This document shows, in pieces, positions 17,279 to 25,929 of a stretch of 56,234 nucleotides of DNA (positions are counted from its first letter, which is position 1; the number at the start of each line of letters is the position of its first letter). The notes under the pieces are model-generated. The model did no database searches. It was not told the DNA's origin and saw only the letters and a list, made by a program, of their open reading frames with translations. Position numbers and translations under genes: made by a program. The DNA comes from Myroides odoratimimus (lineage in GTDB: Bacteria; Bacteroidota; Bacteroidia; Flavobacteriales; Flavobacteriaceae). Location: NCBI RefSeq assembly GCF_001485415.1, contig NZ_BCMQ01000023.1, positions 1 to 56,234 of the forward strand. Direction: 5' to 3'.

Positions 17279-17597
17279 ATCTTTTCTAAATATGAGGCAA
17301 AGATACTATTAATTCATTTAATCTAATGATGTCTATGATGGGGAAGAAAAGTTCTTTGTATTGCTACTACTAGTGTGGTTAGGCACATGGTATTTAAGTA
17401 GAAATATTTATTACTATAAGGCTAATTAAAGGTAGAGTAGTGTCCTAATTTGTCTGTTTATACCTAATAGGTATAAAAGTAAGTCTTTACATGCTATTTA
17501 AGCTCTCTATCGCATATTTTACAACTTTTAGCCTTTAAAATACTATAAAAACATAAAGATTATTCATATCTTTATACAAATAAAACAATTGGATACC
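17279..17597. other. Intergenic region between divergent mnmE and usp genes
   Basis: About 320 bases of AT-rich sequence between two divergent start codons. It must hold both promoters. TATCTTTA near 17570 resembles a -7 box for the stress protein. Nothing else supported; no ORF. Confidence 0.4.
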
Positions 17598-18431
17598 ATG
17601 AAAAAAATACTATTCCCTACAGATTTTTCAGAAACAGCTAACAATGCTCTAGTATATGCGTTAAGAATGGCAGAAAACCAAAATGCAACTCTTTTTGTAC
17701 TACATGCTTATGAGATGCCTGTGATTTCTGCAACAGCTAATCCTGTAATGGTACAGGATGTATATAAATCTATTGAGTTGAGCAATTTTGAAAATTTCAA
17801 AGATCAAGTACCTCAAATTAGAGATATAGCAAAACAACATAACTTAGACCACGTTCCAATGCACTTCATTTTAGAAGAAGGCTTTTTGAACACTATCTTG
17901 AAGAAAAGAGTTAAAGAAGAAGAGATTGATTTAGTAGTAATGGGTACAAATGGTAACTCAGGATTAGATAAGAAAATCTTAGGTTCTAATACTGCTAATG
18001 CAATAGGTTCTTTAGGTATTCCAGTATTGAGTATTCCTCATGATGCTATTTTTGATGGAATTAATTCTATTGCATTTACAACGTTGTTCAGTTCACAAGA
18101 TAAAACTACTTTAGAGACTATTGTTCAAATGGCTAAAGGGTTTAATGCAACTGTAAAATGTATTCACGTTGCAACTGCAAAAGATAAAGCAGATCCTGCT
18201 GTAATTAATAGTTGGAAAGAGAACTTTAAGAATGACAATGTGAAATTCTATATTGTAGAAAGCAGTGATGTAGAAAAAGCAGTATTTGATTTCTTAGACG
18301 AAGAGAATATTGACCTTTTAGTTTCAGTAAAAAGAAATAGAGGTTTCTTCGAAAAACTATTTACAAGTAGTATGACTAAGAAATTAAGTTACCACAACTA
18401 TGTTCCTGTGTTAGCTTTCCACGAAGAATAA
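17598..18431 (+). CDS. Universal stress protein (two UspA domains)
   Basis: 277 aa from the ATG at 17598; an upstream in-frame TTG at 17589 is unlikely. Two tandem Usp folds. The first begins MKKILFPTDFSETANNALVY and carries the ATP-binding pattern G-x2-G-x9-GS in GTNGNSGLDKKILGS. The second (about 150-277) ends with KLSYHNYVPVLAF but its glycine loop is poor, as is common in tandem Usp proteins. Cytoplasmic stress-response protein; partner unknown. Confidence 0.9.
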   Translation: MKKILFPTDFSETANNALVYALRMAENQNATLFVLHAYEMPVISATANPVMVQDVYKSIELSNFENFKDQVPQIRDIAKQHNLDHVPMHFILEEGFLNTILKKRVKEEEIDLVVMGTNGNSGLDKKILGSNTANAIGSLGIPVLSIPHDAIFDGINSIAFTTLFSSQDKTTLETIVQMAKGFNATVKCIHVATAKDKADPAVINSWKENFKNDNVKFYIVESSDVEKAVFDFLDEENIDLLVSVKRNRGFFEKLFTSSMTKKLSYHNYVPVLAFHEE

Positions 18432-18456
18432 GAATTTTTCTTTATTAAGTATATAG

Positions 18457-18484
18457 AGGTGTCCTTTTAGGGCACCTTTTTTTG
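18457..18484 (+). terminator. Intrinsic terminator after usp gene
   Basis: Stem AGGTGTCC (18457-18464) with GGGCACCT (18470-18477), one G-U pair, loop TTTTAG-like, then seven T. Confidence 0.75.
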
Positions 18485-19339
18485 TTGTAGTTAATCTAGT
18501 ACTGTATAACGTGTTTTTTGATTTCAAGAGTGATCATCATTTAATAGTTAAATGGCCTCATAAAAGATAGTGAGCTTTTTTTACCCTATAGTAGGTTCGT
18601 ACGGGATGTTTTAGCCTAAAACATGTATAAGTGTAGTTCTTATTAAAACTAACTCCTAAAAACCAATTAAAATAGTTAAAAACACATAGAGTATGGTTAA
18701 TGATAGTTTTAACGATTACTAACGGATAAAATAAACATCTCTGTTAGTATTTGTTAGTTAGTAACTTATGCAGAATTTTTAATTATAGAAGACTATTAAA
18801 GTCTAGTTTTTGTCTTTTTAAGTCAATCTTAAAGGAAGATTACTACTCACCATAACGGGTAGGAGACATAGATAAAGAAAACATAATAATTATAGTAGAA
18901 TGAATAATGTTTACAAGAGTATGAGAAAATGAAACATTCTTTTTTATAAAATATGGAGAAGGACTTCTACTGTATTGGAATGCAGTGTATCTATTGTATA
19001 TAAGTGTCTAAACTATAAAATTAGGACCCGTTTAATTGTAGTTATCATTAAGTATTAGAAAACTGATTTAGCCTTTTGAGTAGGGCGTTTCATTTTTTAA
19101 ACGTACAGTTTAGATGTTTCATAAAGCAATATACGAAAGACTAGTTATTATTTAAATTGATATTTATCAGTATATAGCTTTATAATTGCTTAACTAGTTT
19201 GTTTTTAAGTGTTTATGGTGTTTATGTTTTACGTAAAAGAGTTAGTTTTTGAGTAGTTTATTGCGTCAAACATAAAAGTATTGGGTAGTTGTAATTCAAT
19301 ATAAAGGTAAAACTTTGTAGAAATAAAAATATTATAGCT
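18485..19339. other. Gene-free 855-bp intergenic region
   Basis: Long AT-rich stretch without a credible ORF on either strand. I see a compact palindrome ATGTTTTAG-C-CTAAAACAT near 18608-18626 and no tRNA-like or repeat structure. It must contain the promoter for the HEAT-repeat gene starting at 19340. An unrecognised small RNA cannot be excluded. Confidence 0.4.
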
Positions 19340-19594
19340 ATGGATACACTCTTGTATTACTTTTACTATTTAAGCTCACATTTTGAGAGCTTTTCCCCAG
19401 TAGTAAGGCTAACTGTTTTTTTAACTATGCTACTTGGGGGAGTTTATATTTATTCTTTATTGAGAATTGGCGCTGTTGCTTATAGAAATAAAGTAGAGAA
19501 GCAGCGATACTCTAAAGTTAAAGAAAAATATGAAGAACCTCTTTATGCTTTATTACAAACTAAAGAAAACATTTCATCTAATCAAGTACTATAA
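19340..19594 (+). pseudogene. HEAT-repeat membrane protein, 5' part, interrupted by prophage
   Basis: 84 codons: a membrane segment (about 22-44, VVRLTVFLTMLLGGVYIYSL) then a charged cytoplasmic linker ending SSNQVL. GTA CTA (19586-19591) is the last host sequence; the TAA stop at 19592 comes from the prophage end. The rest of the gene resumes at 55398 in the same frame (QSLGLENNELKNW). Host function unknown; the prophage probably inactivates it. Confidence 0.8.
19585..19591 (+). repeat. Left target-site duplication AGTACTA
   Basis: AGTACTA here is repeated at 55391-55397 at the other end of the prophage. Mu-family transposition makes 5-bp duplications; the extra identical bases may be chance matches to the element ends, so the true duplication is 5 to 7 bp. 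Confidence 0.75.
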
Positions 19595-19604
19595 TCACAA
19601 AATT

Positions 19605-19636
19605 AAAATGTACAAATTTTTAAATTAAAATGTACA
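19605..19636 (+). promoter_or_regulatory. Prophage end: two AAAATGTACA motifs, likely transposase sites
   Basis: AAAATGTACA at 19605-19614 and 19627-19636, 22 bp apart, beginning 13 bp from the prophage edge. The other prophage edge has an inverted AAATGTACA at a similar distance (TGTACATTT, 55367-55375). Matching inverted motifs near both ends are what MuA-type transposases bind. Confidence 0.65.
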
Positions 19637-19663
19637 TTTTTCAGTAAATTGCAATTAAAAACA

Positions 19664-20113
19664 ATGCAATTAAAAGTAATAAACAATTGGGGCTTTCCTT
19701 CCATTATGATTCTAGGGGCCAATGAAGAGTCTTTCACAATAAGTAATAAAGAATTCACTCTGACTGTTCCTAAATCGGAATATATAAAATTAGAAAAGGC
19801 GATTATTTCTCTTACAAAAAATAAATCTGTAGATTTAGTACTAAACAAGTATCAATGTAGATTACAAAAATCATATAATTCAGCTAGAAATATAGTACTT
19901 ACTGTGGTTGTCGATTCTAAACAAGATAATTTAGTGGTTTTTATAATAGACCATGCTATTTTAATTGCTTCTCGTAGTTTAAGTGCTACTATAGCTATAA
20001 ATGGATATTTAAAAGATCAAACTATTAATGAAATTAATAATATACATAATTTTATACAAAGTGAAACCCTAGCTAAAGAATTTAAAAACATATTATCTGA
20101 AATAATTATTTAA
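19664..20113 (+). CDS. Prophage-end orphan protein, function unknown
   Basis: 149 aa from the ATG at 19664; an in-frame TTG at 19649 in a duplicated AATTGCAATTAAAA-like sequence is less likely. Begins MQLKVINNWGFPSIMILG. Predicted mixed alpha/beta, no membrane segment, no motif I recognise. It is the only gene between the mom-like gene and the prophage edge and it points toward mom, against the late operon, with a shared terminator. Such placement suggests a cargo gene expressed independently of late transcription. Confidence 0.6.
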   Translation: MQLKVINNWGFPSIMILGANEESFTISNKEFTLTVPKSEYIKLEKAIISLTKNKSVDLVLNKYQCRLQKSYNSARNIVLTVVVDSKQDNLVVFIIDHAILIASRSLSATIAINGYLKDQTINEINNIHNFIQSETLAKEFKNILSEIII

Positions 20114-20119
20114 CAGATT

Positions 20120-20154
20120 TAAACCCCGTTTAAACACTATTTAAACGGGGTTTA
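20120..20154. terminator. Bidirectional terminator between orphan gene and mom
   Basis: Perfect 15-bp stem TAAACCCCGTTTAAA (20120-20134) with its complement (20140-20154) around CACTA. It contains the TTTAAACACTATTTAAA word that recurs in the prophage. Confidence 0.8.
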
Positions 20155-20173
20155 TTCATCTAACTCACTTCTA

Positions 20174-20899
20174 CTACAACTCATCAATAAACCCTTTAAG
20201 ACGCTCCTTAACCAGTTCCTTATTGACTATGTGGTTATGTGATTCAATACCTTTCTTATAAGCTGGATAAACCTGTTGCTTAAAACGAGGTTTAAAGTGT
20301 TTACACAGGGGATAGATGTAACGATAAGTATCTACTTTGAAGAACTCCAATTCACCCAATAATAAAGATACATTGTTACGTAGATAAATACTCTTACTAT
20401 CCATTCTAGTAATATTCATCTTATGGTTAATTTCTCCTGTACGTTTATTCTTAGCAAAAATAGTCTTATGACTACCATAATACTTAAAGTTAGAGGCTTT
20501 ATAAATCGTACCACACCCCAAACGTCCATCTGCAAAAGATTGTACAGCTACAACGTTAGGATTCATTTTTGAGAGCATTTTAAGAGACTTACTTATAAGT
20601 AAACTCTCAGCATTCTTCCCTAATTCATCACTAATCCACATTCTATTCAATTCTAACATAATTGCATTAGGGTTAGGATGATCAAATAGTTTAGATTTTG
20701 GATGCATTGTATATCCATATACAGCCACTCCTAAACATTCTTCAGAATCAGGTCTATAATATCCAAAATTATATAACCCAAACCCCGCATTATTCCACTT
20801 ACCAGAATAGTGATTATTTATAATCAATTCTCTCGCTACATCTTTAGAAACCTCTTTAATAACAAGGGTTCCCAAATTCTTACTATTTATTTTTATCAT
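20174..20899 (-). CDS. mom: Mom-like DNA adenine modification protein
   Basis: 241 aa from the ATG at 20899; the frame stays open upstream to a TTG at 20983 but that part overlaps an RNA-like hairpin and is unlikely to be coding. Phage Mu Mom converts adenine in DNA to N6-carbamoylmethyladenine, protecting it from restriction; it has a GNAT-like acyltransferase fold. Shared with Mu Mom as I remember it: an NHYSGK block near residue 30, MLELNRMW near 81 and FADGRLGCGTIYKASNFKYYG near 120 (Mu: YADT..GH.GY.YQATNF.Y.G). It occupies the last late-gene place before the prophage edge, as in Mu. No Com-like zinc protein is seen before it. Confidence 0.8.
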   Translation of the reverse strand: MIKINSKNLGTLVIKEVSKDVARELIINNHYSGKWNNAGFGLYNFGYYRPDSEECLGVAVYGYTMHPKSKLFDHPNPNAIMLELNRMWISDELGKNAESLLISKSLKMLSKMNPNVVAVQSFADGRLGCGTIYKASNFKYYGSHKTIFAKNKRTGEINHKMNITRMDSKSIYLRNNVSLLLGELEFFKVDTYRYIYPLCKHFKPRFKQQVYPAYKKGIESHNHIVNKELVKERLKGFIDEL

Positions 20900-20923
20900 T
20901 CTTTCTTTTACTCTATATTTGCA

Positions 20924-21041
20924 TTTCTCACGATTACTTAACAAAACAGCAAAGCCACAGCATAGAAGACTTATGTCCTCCAACGCTGTGGCTTTGCTGC
21001 TAAATTATAATCGTGAGAAAATTATTATTTGGTTGGAGGAC
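20924..21041 (-). ncRNA. Structured RNA leader of mom (nested stems with pseudoknot potential)
   Basis: Three perfect complementary pairs lie within 118 bases: 20924-20936 with 21008-21020 (13 bp, TTTCTCACGATTA), 20947-20961 with 20985-20999 (15 bp, CAGCAAAGCCACAGC), and 20975-20984 with 21032-21041 (10 bp, GTCCTCCAAC). The first two nest; the third pairs the inner loop with sequence outside, forming a pseudoknot. In the late transcript the 15-bp hairpin is followed by TTTTGTT, like a terminator, and mom starts 24 bases after the outer stem. It may be an attenuator or translation control for mom. Confidence 0.6.
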
Positions 21042-21058
21042 TCTTTTAACCTCTATTT

Positions 21059-23257
21059 CTATTCTATATTTATTTCTGTCCTTATTTTTTTTACTAAAAA
21101 ATTACCCATTAACTTTTTACCTTGGTCATTTGGATGAAGTCCATCATACAAGTACTTTCCATTCTCACCATCATTAGTCTCAAATTTTTCAGAAATACCG
21201 CTTTCAAAAAAAGAATCTATAACAGTTATTCCATAATAATTTGCAACTTCTACAATGCGATCTCTTTTTTGTTTAGTAATTTCAAATCGTCTACTTCCTG
21301 TAGGATTAGATTGAATAGGTGTTGAAATAATTATTTGTACGTTAGGTGCAATACATTTAATAGATTCAATTGCCCACATTAGTCCAGTAACCATATGTAC
21401 TTTTCTATCATAGTTTGGATAATCATACTTTACATATTCTAAATAAGCGTTTTCAGTATTATACTTAGAATCATTTGTTCCAGCAGCTAGTACTATTAAA
21501 TCAACTCTTTCAAGCTCTCCACTACCAACAGCGATATCTATTGGTACATTAAATTCATTTTTAGTTATAGGGTGTGCCCATTTAATTTGCTCACCTTTAG
21601 GAGTAATCTTTTGTGCTAAACGACAAACTTGATTAAACACTGTATTATTAGGGCTATTTGAATCTAATTGTGAGCTAAAATCAAATGTTGTATTAGTAAA
21701 ATCTTGATATCTAGCACCACTTATAGACAAATTAACTAAGTCAAATTTCAATTTTCTTGCTGCTTGATACGCCCAACTATTAGTATGTGCAGTAATACTA
21801 TCAGCAATAAAAACTACCTTTTTACTAAAGAATAAACTTGAAGAATACGATACTTCTATTCCTGTGGAATAAGCATACCCATAACCAAATTGAGAAGATC
21901 CTTTTGTCTTATAGAGTAATTTGTAATCATTTTCATCAAAATCACTATTAGTTAAATTAAATAGAGGTAATTTAATTGGTGTTGTAAAGAATACAATAAG
22001 GTTCTTATTAAATGGTATTGTAACTTCATTAAAGTTAAATGTTAATAGATCGAATGTATTTTTCTTATAATCTTTCTTATACAACTTTTTTGATGTTAGT
22101 ATAACTACTTCTTCCTCTTTAATTCCATTTTTGAACTCATGTGTATAACCTATTTTCATTTCAAATTCTTCTTCTGTATTATCTCCAACACACAAATAAC
22201 AACTTAGTGAATTTATTTTGCCAAAGAACCCTGATCTGATAAAACCAAGAAGTGAATCTGTATGATATACAGTATTAAAGTTTTGTTCAAATGTTTTTTC
22301 TTTATCTAAAAATTTTATAGTTTTTTTACTGTTTTCTAAATAGAGTAGATTAATTATATCGGTATTTTTTTCAGCTACATCTTTACATTTTGTTGCATAA
22401 GTAGACTCTATAGGAGTTCTAAATAATGTTTTAACTACTCTTTGATATTCTTCAAACTCATGAAATACTGAACCAAACTCTATCATTATAGTATTTAAGC
22501 TCTCATTTTCTTCTGCTTTATCAGAAAAAACAGTCATTCTGTAACCTACTATTTCTTTAGAATTATATGGTATTGTTAGTTTAGTTAATGATTCGGAAAT
22601 ATACCCAAACTCAATTACTTCATCATTTTTATTTAAAAACTGATAATGAAAAGACCATCTACTTTTCAATGCTAAACCTGAAACTGCTATAGTTTTAGTT
22701 GGATTATCAGACAAATCAATGATATGGCTAATGATAGCATTCTCTCTTCTTATTATTTTATCATCTGCTAAGTAGAACCCTTTTTTTACTTTTTTGTAAT
22801 CAAATTTATTTCTTCCTAAAGAAGAAAAATCCTGATCTTCTTCATTTAGAAAACCTTTACTATAAACCTCCCCACCACTAACAAACCCCATATTCCCCTC
22901 CTCAATCTGTCCATCAGCAACAATAGGAACCACAGCCACTTCCCACTTATCCCCATCATAAGTAACAAAGTTAATCCCTTGAGATAAATCCACCTGTATG
23001 TTATCAGCATTAATGAAAATACCACTCTCAGTAGGTATATAAAACCCACTATCAACACGTTTTTCATTTACAGATAGTGTCCCCTGGAACCCTCCATTAC
23101 TAACATTAATAGCTGGCACCATTTCGTTGATTTTACCCACCATAGAGTTAACTTCATCAGCTGACATATACTCATACGCAGGAATATTCTCTTTTATAAT
23201 CTGAGCTAACTTAGCATCATTGTCTACTTTCTTATTTATCTTTAATGGCTGTATCAT
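21059..23257 (-). CDS. Tail spike/fibre protein with C-terminal SGNH hydrolase domain
   Basis: 732 aa. The N-terminal 130 residues or so resemble the tail-attachment part of phage fibres (VSNGGFQGTLSVNEKRVDSG). The middle is beta-rich. The C-terminal third is an SGNH/GDSL hydrolase: block I VFIADSIT with S487 (GDS changed to ADS), the glycine block ISGA (G514), AAGTND with N595, and DGLHPND with D705 and H708. Likely removes acetyl or ester groups from a surface polysaccharide during adsorption. Last virion gene before mom. Confidence 0.78.
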   Translation of the reverse strand: MIQPLKINKKVDNDAKLAQIIKENIPAYEYMSADEVNSMVGKINEMVPAINVSNGGFQGTLSVNEKRVDSGFYIPTESGIFINADNIQVDLSQGINFVTYDGDKWEVAVVPIVADGQIEEGNMGFVSGGEVYSKGFLNEEDQDFSSLGRNKFDYKKVKKGFYLADDKIIRRENAIISHIIDLSDNPTKTIAVSGLALKSRWSFHYQFLNKNDEVIEFGYISESLTKLTIPYNSKEIVGYRMTVFSDKAEENESLNTIMIEFGSVFHEFEEYQRVVKTLFRTPIESTYATKCKDVAEKNTDIINLLYLENSKKTIKFLDKEKTFEQNFNTVYHTDSLLGFIRSGFFGKINSLSCYLCVGDNTEEEFEMKIGYTHEFKNGIKEEEVVILTSKKLYKKDYKKNTFDLLTFNFNEVTIPFNKNLIVFFTTPIKLPLFNLTNSDFDENDYKLLYKTKGSSQFGYGYAYSTGIEVSYSSSLFFSKKVVFIADSITAHTNSWAYQAARKLKFDLVNLSISGARYQDFTNTTFDFSSQLDSNSPNNTVFNQVCRLAQKITPKGEQIKWAHPITKNEFNVPIDIAVGSGELERVDLIVLAAGTNDSKYNTENAYLEYVKYDYPNYDRKVHMVTGLMWAIESIKCIAPNVQIIISTPIQSNPTGSRRFEITKQKRDRIVEVANYYGITVIDSFFESGISEKFETNDGENGKYLYDGLHPNDQGKKLMGNFLVKKIRTEINIE

Positions 23258-23260
23258 TTC

Positions 23261-23992
23261 TTATTTTTTAAATACTATCCAATGAACTTTAAATTGTGTT
23301 CTTTCTCCAACTTCTTTTCTTGATGCTTTTACTCTAAATCCTGTGGTTTTATGATCAAAGCTGCTTACTATAATTATGTGCTTTGCATTAGAAGCATACG
23401 TATCTAATAATGACTCTACACTAATTAGAAGTATATAATCATCAGTATTCAATTCCTTATCAAAGTCTATCCTTATATGACCAGGTACTGTTCCTTCAAC
23501 AACATCCGCAAAAGAGTGTGTTTCATAACCTTTAGCTAAAATTTGATGTTGATACATATCATTCACCTTAGGTACCAATGCACTCAAATCCTTCAAATCA
23601 GCCACCCTAACAAAACTATTCCAAGCGATATTAGTAGAACCTTGTGGAGTATTAGTCACATAAGTAAACCCACGTACAGGAAGCATCTGTTTAGCACTTC
23701 CGTCACCCGTATCATATATATCATCTACCTTATCAGTGATGATAGTTACCCCACCAGTCTTCTTACCACCTTTAAATTGGAATATGCGACCATCTATACA
23801 CATGATACCATCACTCACATAAGTAACACCCTCTTTTACTTCATCCACGCACCCTTTTAGAATAGTATTACTACCACAGACAGCAGCTATATTGGTTAAA
23901 GACTGTTGGATTCCATCATTTAAGGTTTGTATACTCTCTATTTGTAGAGGATATCCATCCTTTTCAATAATCAAATGTTTATCTTGACTCAT
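23261..23992 (-). CDS. Tail fibre/baseplate-associated protein
   Basis: 243 aa, hydrophilic. Begins with a region typical of baseplate-to-fibre connectors (LQIESIQTLNDGIQQSLTNIAAVCG), then DGIMCIDGRIFQFKGGKKTG and a beta-rich C-terminus (about 155-243). Lies between the baseplate genes and the SGNH spike gene, 3 bp from the latter, and its start overlaps the upstream gene by 14 bp. Role as connector or fibre is inferred from position. Confidence 0.55.
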   Translation of the reverse strand: MSQDKHLIIEKDGYPLQIESIQTLNDGIQQSLTNIAAVCGSNTILKGCVDEVKEGVTYVSDGIMCIDGRIFQFKGGKKTGGVTIITDKVDDIYDTGDGSAKQMLPVRGFTYVTNTPQGSTNIAWNSFVRVADLKDLSALVPKVNDMYQHQILAKGYETHSFADVVEGTVPGHIRIDFDKELNTDDYILLISVESLLDTYASNAKHIIIVSSFDHKTTGFRVKASRKEVGERTQFKVHWIVFKK

Positions 23993-24458
23993 ATCTTATT
24001 TCGTAATTTTTCGAATACAACTTATAGTATTCGATTAAGTTTTTCATTGTGATAAGCTGTGTTTTATCCAGCTTTACATCTTCAGGTATTAATACCAGGA
24101 AGTCATAGTTTCGTATCCACTTTTCAGTAAACATAAAACTCTTACCTAAGTATAGTGGCTTCTGTCGCTGTTGAAAGTATAATAACCGCCTATCATCTAT
24201 ACTATTATTCTGAACCTTAATCCGCTTTAAGAAAGGATCAAACTCATCATTCAGCATCTTTTGTAGATAGACTACCTGACTGTTATAACTAACCCTTTTA
24301 AGTCTGTCTTTTCTAAAGTTCAAAAACAATGAATGAATAGACTTAACAGGATTGACGCAACTCCAAAACAACCATATCAACAGTGGCTGTCTAAGGCTAA
24401 TAGGTAAGAACAACTTAACCAATTTATCCCAATCTATGCGATATACGTTATTGTTCAT
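23979..24458 (-). CDS. Tail module protein, function unknown
   Basis: 159 aa with an N-terminal hydrophobic stretch (about 14-32, LFLPISLRQPLLIWLFWSC) and a basic, tyrosine-rich remainder. Overlaps the gene before it by 11 bp and the gene after it by 14 bp, so it belongs to the tail operon. In Mu the comparable place is held by gp48 (tail protein I), but I see no clear homology. Confidence 0.5.
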   Translation of the reverse strand: MNNNVYRIDWDKLVKLFLPISLRQPLLIWLFWSCVNPVKSIHSLFLNFRKDRLKRVSYNSQVVYLQKMLNDEFDPFLKRIKVQNNSIDDRRLLYFQQRQKPLYLGKSFMFTEKWIRNYDFLVLIPEDVKLDKTQLITMKNLIEYYKLYSKNYEIRYESR

Positions 24459-25338
24459 ATGCTCGATAGTTAAATGATGAAGTTGTTTTGTCCAGGATCA
24501 AATATCCAGAATCAGGTCTGCGTATTTCATCCACCACACCTGCATTGTCTATATTTGTAGTTTCATAACTATAAGAAGCATACTTTGTCCAGGCATCTTT
24601 GATATTTATATACAACACCCCATCTATACGTTTAACAACATCCTCAAGTTCCGACTTAATAAACTCTCCATTAAATTCGATTGAACGCAAGTAATTCTCT
24701 ATTGCATTTGGAACAGGAGTAGCTTGAGTACCATCAAGACGTTTACCTTCAGTATCCAATACCAATGGATCATAATACACATCCATCTTTAGTTTTAAGT
24801 CATCTCCTTTATCTGAAGTAGGCTGTACGTATGTACCTGCATCCGCTACGAGATTCATATAAGCAGTGAATGCTTGCAGTTCTACAGGTATTAGAGGTAT
24901 CATATTTACACCTTCCTTCTTAACTACTTTAATTCTTAGAACACCACGTCCACTTACTGTTATCTTCTGTGCCGCCGCATTCGCCACTATCTTAGCCTTC
25001 TTTATCTGCTCTTCAGATAGTCCCTCAGTATCATAAACATCACTTTCATTAAGTGAATACCCATACATAAATGCAAGAGCCTTTTCTCTATACCACTTAT
25101 GCGTATGCACCCTTGACTTAGCTATCACATCATCGATATCCTTCTTAAACAAGTCAAATAGCCCCTCCAAGAACCATATCCCAAAAGCAACAAAATCAAA
25201 CAATAGATACTCCAAACTAACTTTAGAAAACTGCTGTTCAAACGTCTTATTCTGATCAAGTTTATACTTAGTAATGATTTCCTCATTACTCATAAACTCG
25301 TTAGTCATTTGACTCTTTATTTCATCTCTACTTCTCAT
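24448..25338 (-). CDS. Baseplate wedge protein (J/gp47-like)
   Basis: 296 aa. The helical N-terminal half has LEYLLFDFVAFGIWFLEGLFD and HKWYREKALAFMYG; the C-terminal half has AAAQKITVSGRGVLRIKVVK and a VPNAIENYLRSIEFNGEF block, as in baseplate J-like proteins that start late repeats with ENYL..I.FNGEF. Position after the gp25-like gene agrees with Mu gp47/P2 J. Assigned by position and pattern. Confidence 0.6.
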   Translation of the reverse strand: MRSRDEIKSQMTNEFMSNEEIITKYKLDQNKTFEQQFSKVSLEYLLFDFVAFGIWFLEGLFDLFKKDIDDVIAKSRVHTHKWYREKALAFMYGYSLNESDVYDTEGLSEEQIKKAKIVANAAAQKITVSGRGVLRIKVVKKEGVNMIPLIPVELQAFTAYMNLVADAGTYVQPTSDKGDDLKLKMDVYYDPLVLDTEGKRLDGTQATPVPNAIENYLRSIEFNGEFIKSELEDVVKRIDGVLYINIKDAWTKYASYSYETTNIDNAGVVDEIRRPDSGYLILDKTTSSFNYRAYEQ

Positions 25339-25340
25339 AT

Positions 25341-25607
25341 CTAAAACATTGGGAATGTATGTGGCAATCGATAATTAAACACACTCTTATAGTCTATCAG
25401 TCCAGTTGCAGGAGGATTAACACGCAGTTTATCCACTATCAGCTTATTGACCTGTCCCACCACCTTATACTCACTACCAATAGCCTTTTCATCAGTAATA
25501 GAAGTGTTATTCTCTATGGCCATAAGTAAAGTATTGCTTAGACTACCTGTAGCCTCTAATACCACATCTATAAAGCACTGATTATTCTTAATTTTTATAG
25601 TCTGCAT
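25341..25607 (-). CDS. Small baseplate-region protein, unknown
   Basis: 88 aa with a beta-strand-rich pattern (MQTIKIKNNQCFIDVVLEATG) and no motif I recognise. Overlaps the gp25-like gene by 20 bp and ends 2 bp before the J-like gene, so translational coupling in the baseplate cluster is likely. Confidence 0.5.
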   Translation of the reverse strand: MQTIKIKNNQCFIDVVLEATGSLSNTLLMAIENNTSITDEKAIGSEYKVVGQVNKLIVDKLRVNPPATGLIDYKSVFNYRLPHTFPMF

Positions 25608-25929
25608 CTATTCTAAACGGTTTATTAGGATACAAATCCAAGGTTCTTACATTCAGTCCATCCATAGAGAAATGCTCTCTTATGCGATGCCTAAAGGCTA
25701 AATAGTTATGATCTAAAAGCATATTGTGTAACCCAACACCGAGAACAGGATTCGTTTTCCATTCCCCTGGATGTGTGATAAGGATAAGAGCCTTGTTCTG
25801 CTCAAGTATATCACCTACCACAATTCCCTGAGTTATTTTGCCCTCTGCATTGCGTTGTACATCTATGTTTAAATCCATAAACCCTTCAGCATCTTGTTCA
25901 CCTTGTATTTGAATACCTATATTTCTCAT
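25588..25929 (-). CDS. Baseplate wedge protein, gp25/W-like (Mu gp46-like)
   Basis: 113 aa, the usual gp25 length. Key segment: ALILITHPGEWKTNPVLGVGL, then the FRHRIREHFSMDGLNV helix and turn, as in the GPW/gp25 family, which forms the baseplate wedge of contractile tails. Starts 4 bp inside the upstream small gene and overlaps the next by 20 bp. Confidence 0.7.
   Translation of the reverse strand: MRNIGIQIQGEQDAEGFMDLNIDVQRNAEGKITQGIVVGDILEQNKALILITHPGEWKTNPVLGVGLHNMLLDHNYLAFRHRIREHFSMDGLNVRTLDLYPNKPFRIDADYKN

Noticed and set aside
20900..20983. N-terminal extension of the mom-like protein (MEDISLLCCGFAVLL...)
   Set aside because: Its first codon is TTG inside the inverted-repeat structure and the residues are the repeat read through; the ATG at 20899 gives the expected Mom start.
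20947..20999. Plain terminator as the only meaning of the 15-bp stem before mom
   Set aside because: Two more perfect pairings interlock with it, so a simple terminator does not explain the sequence, although terminator activity remains possible.
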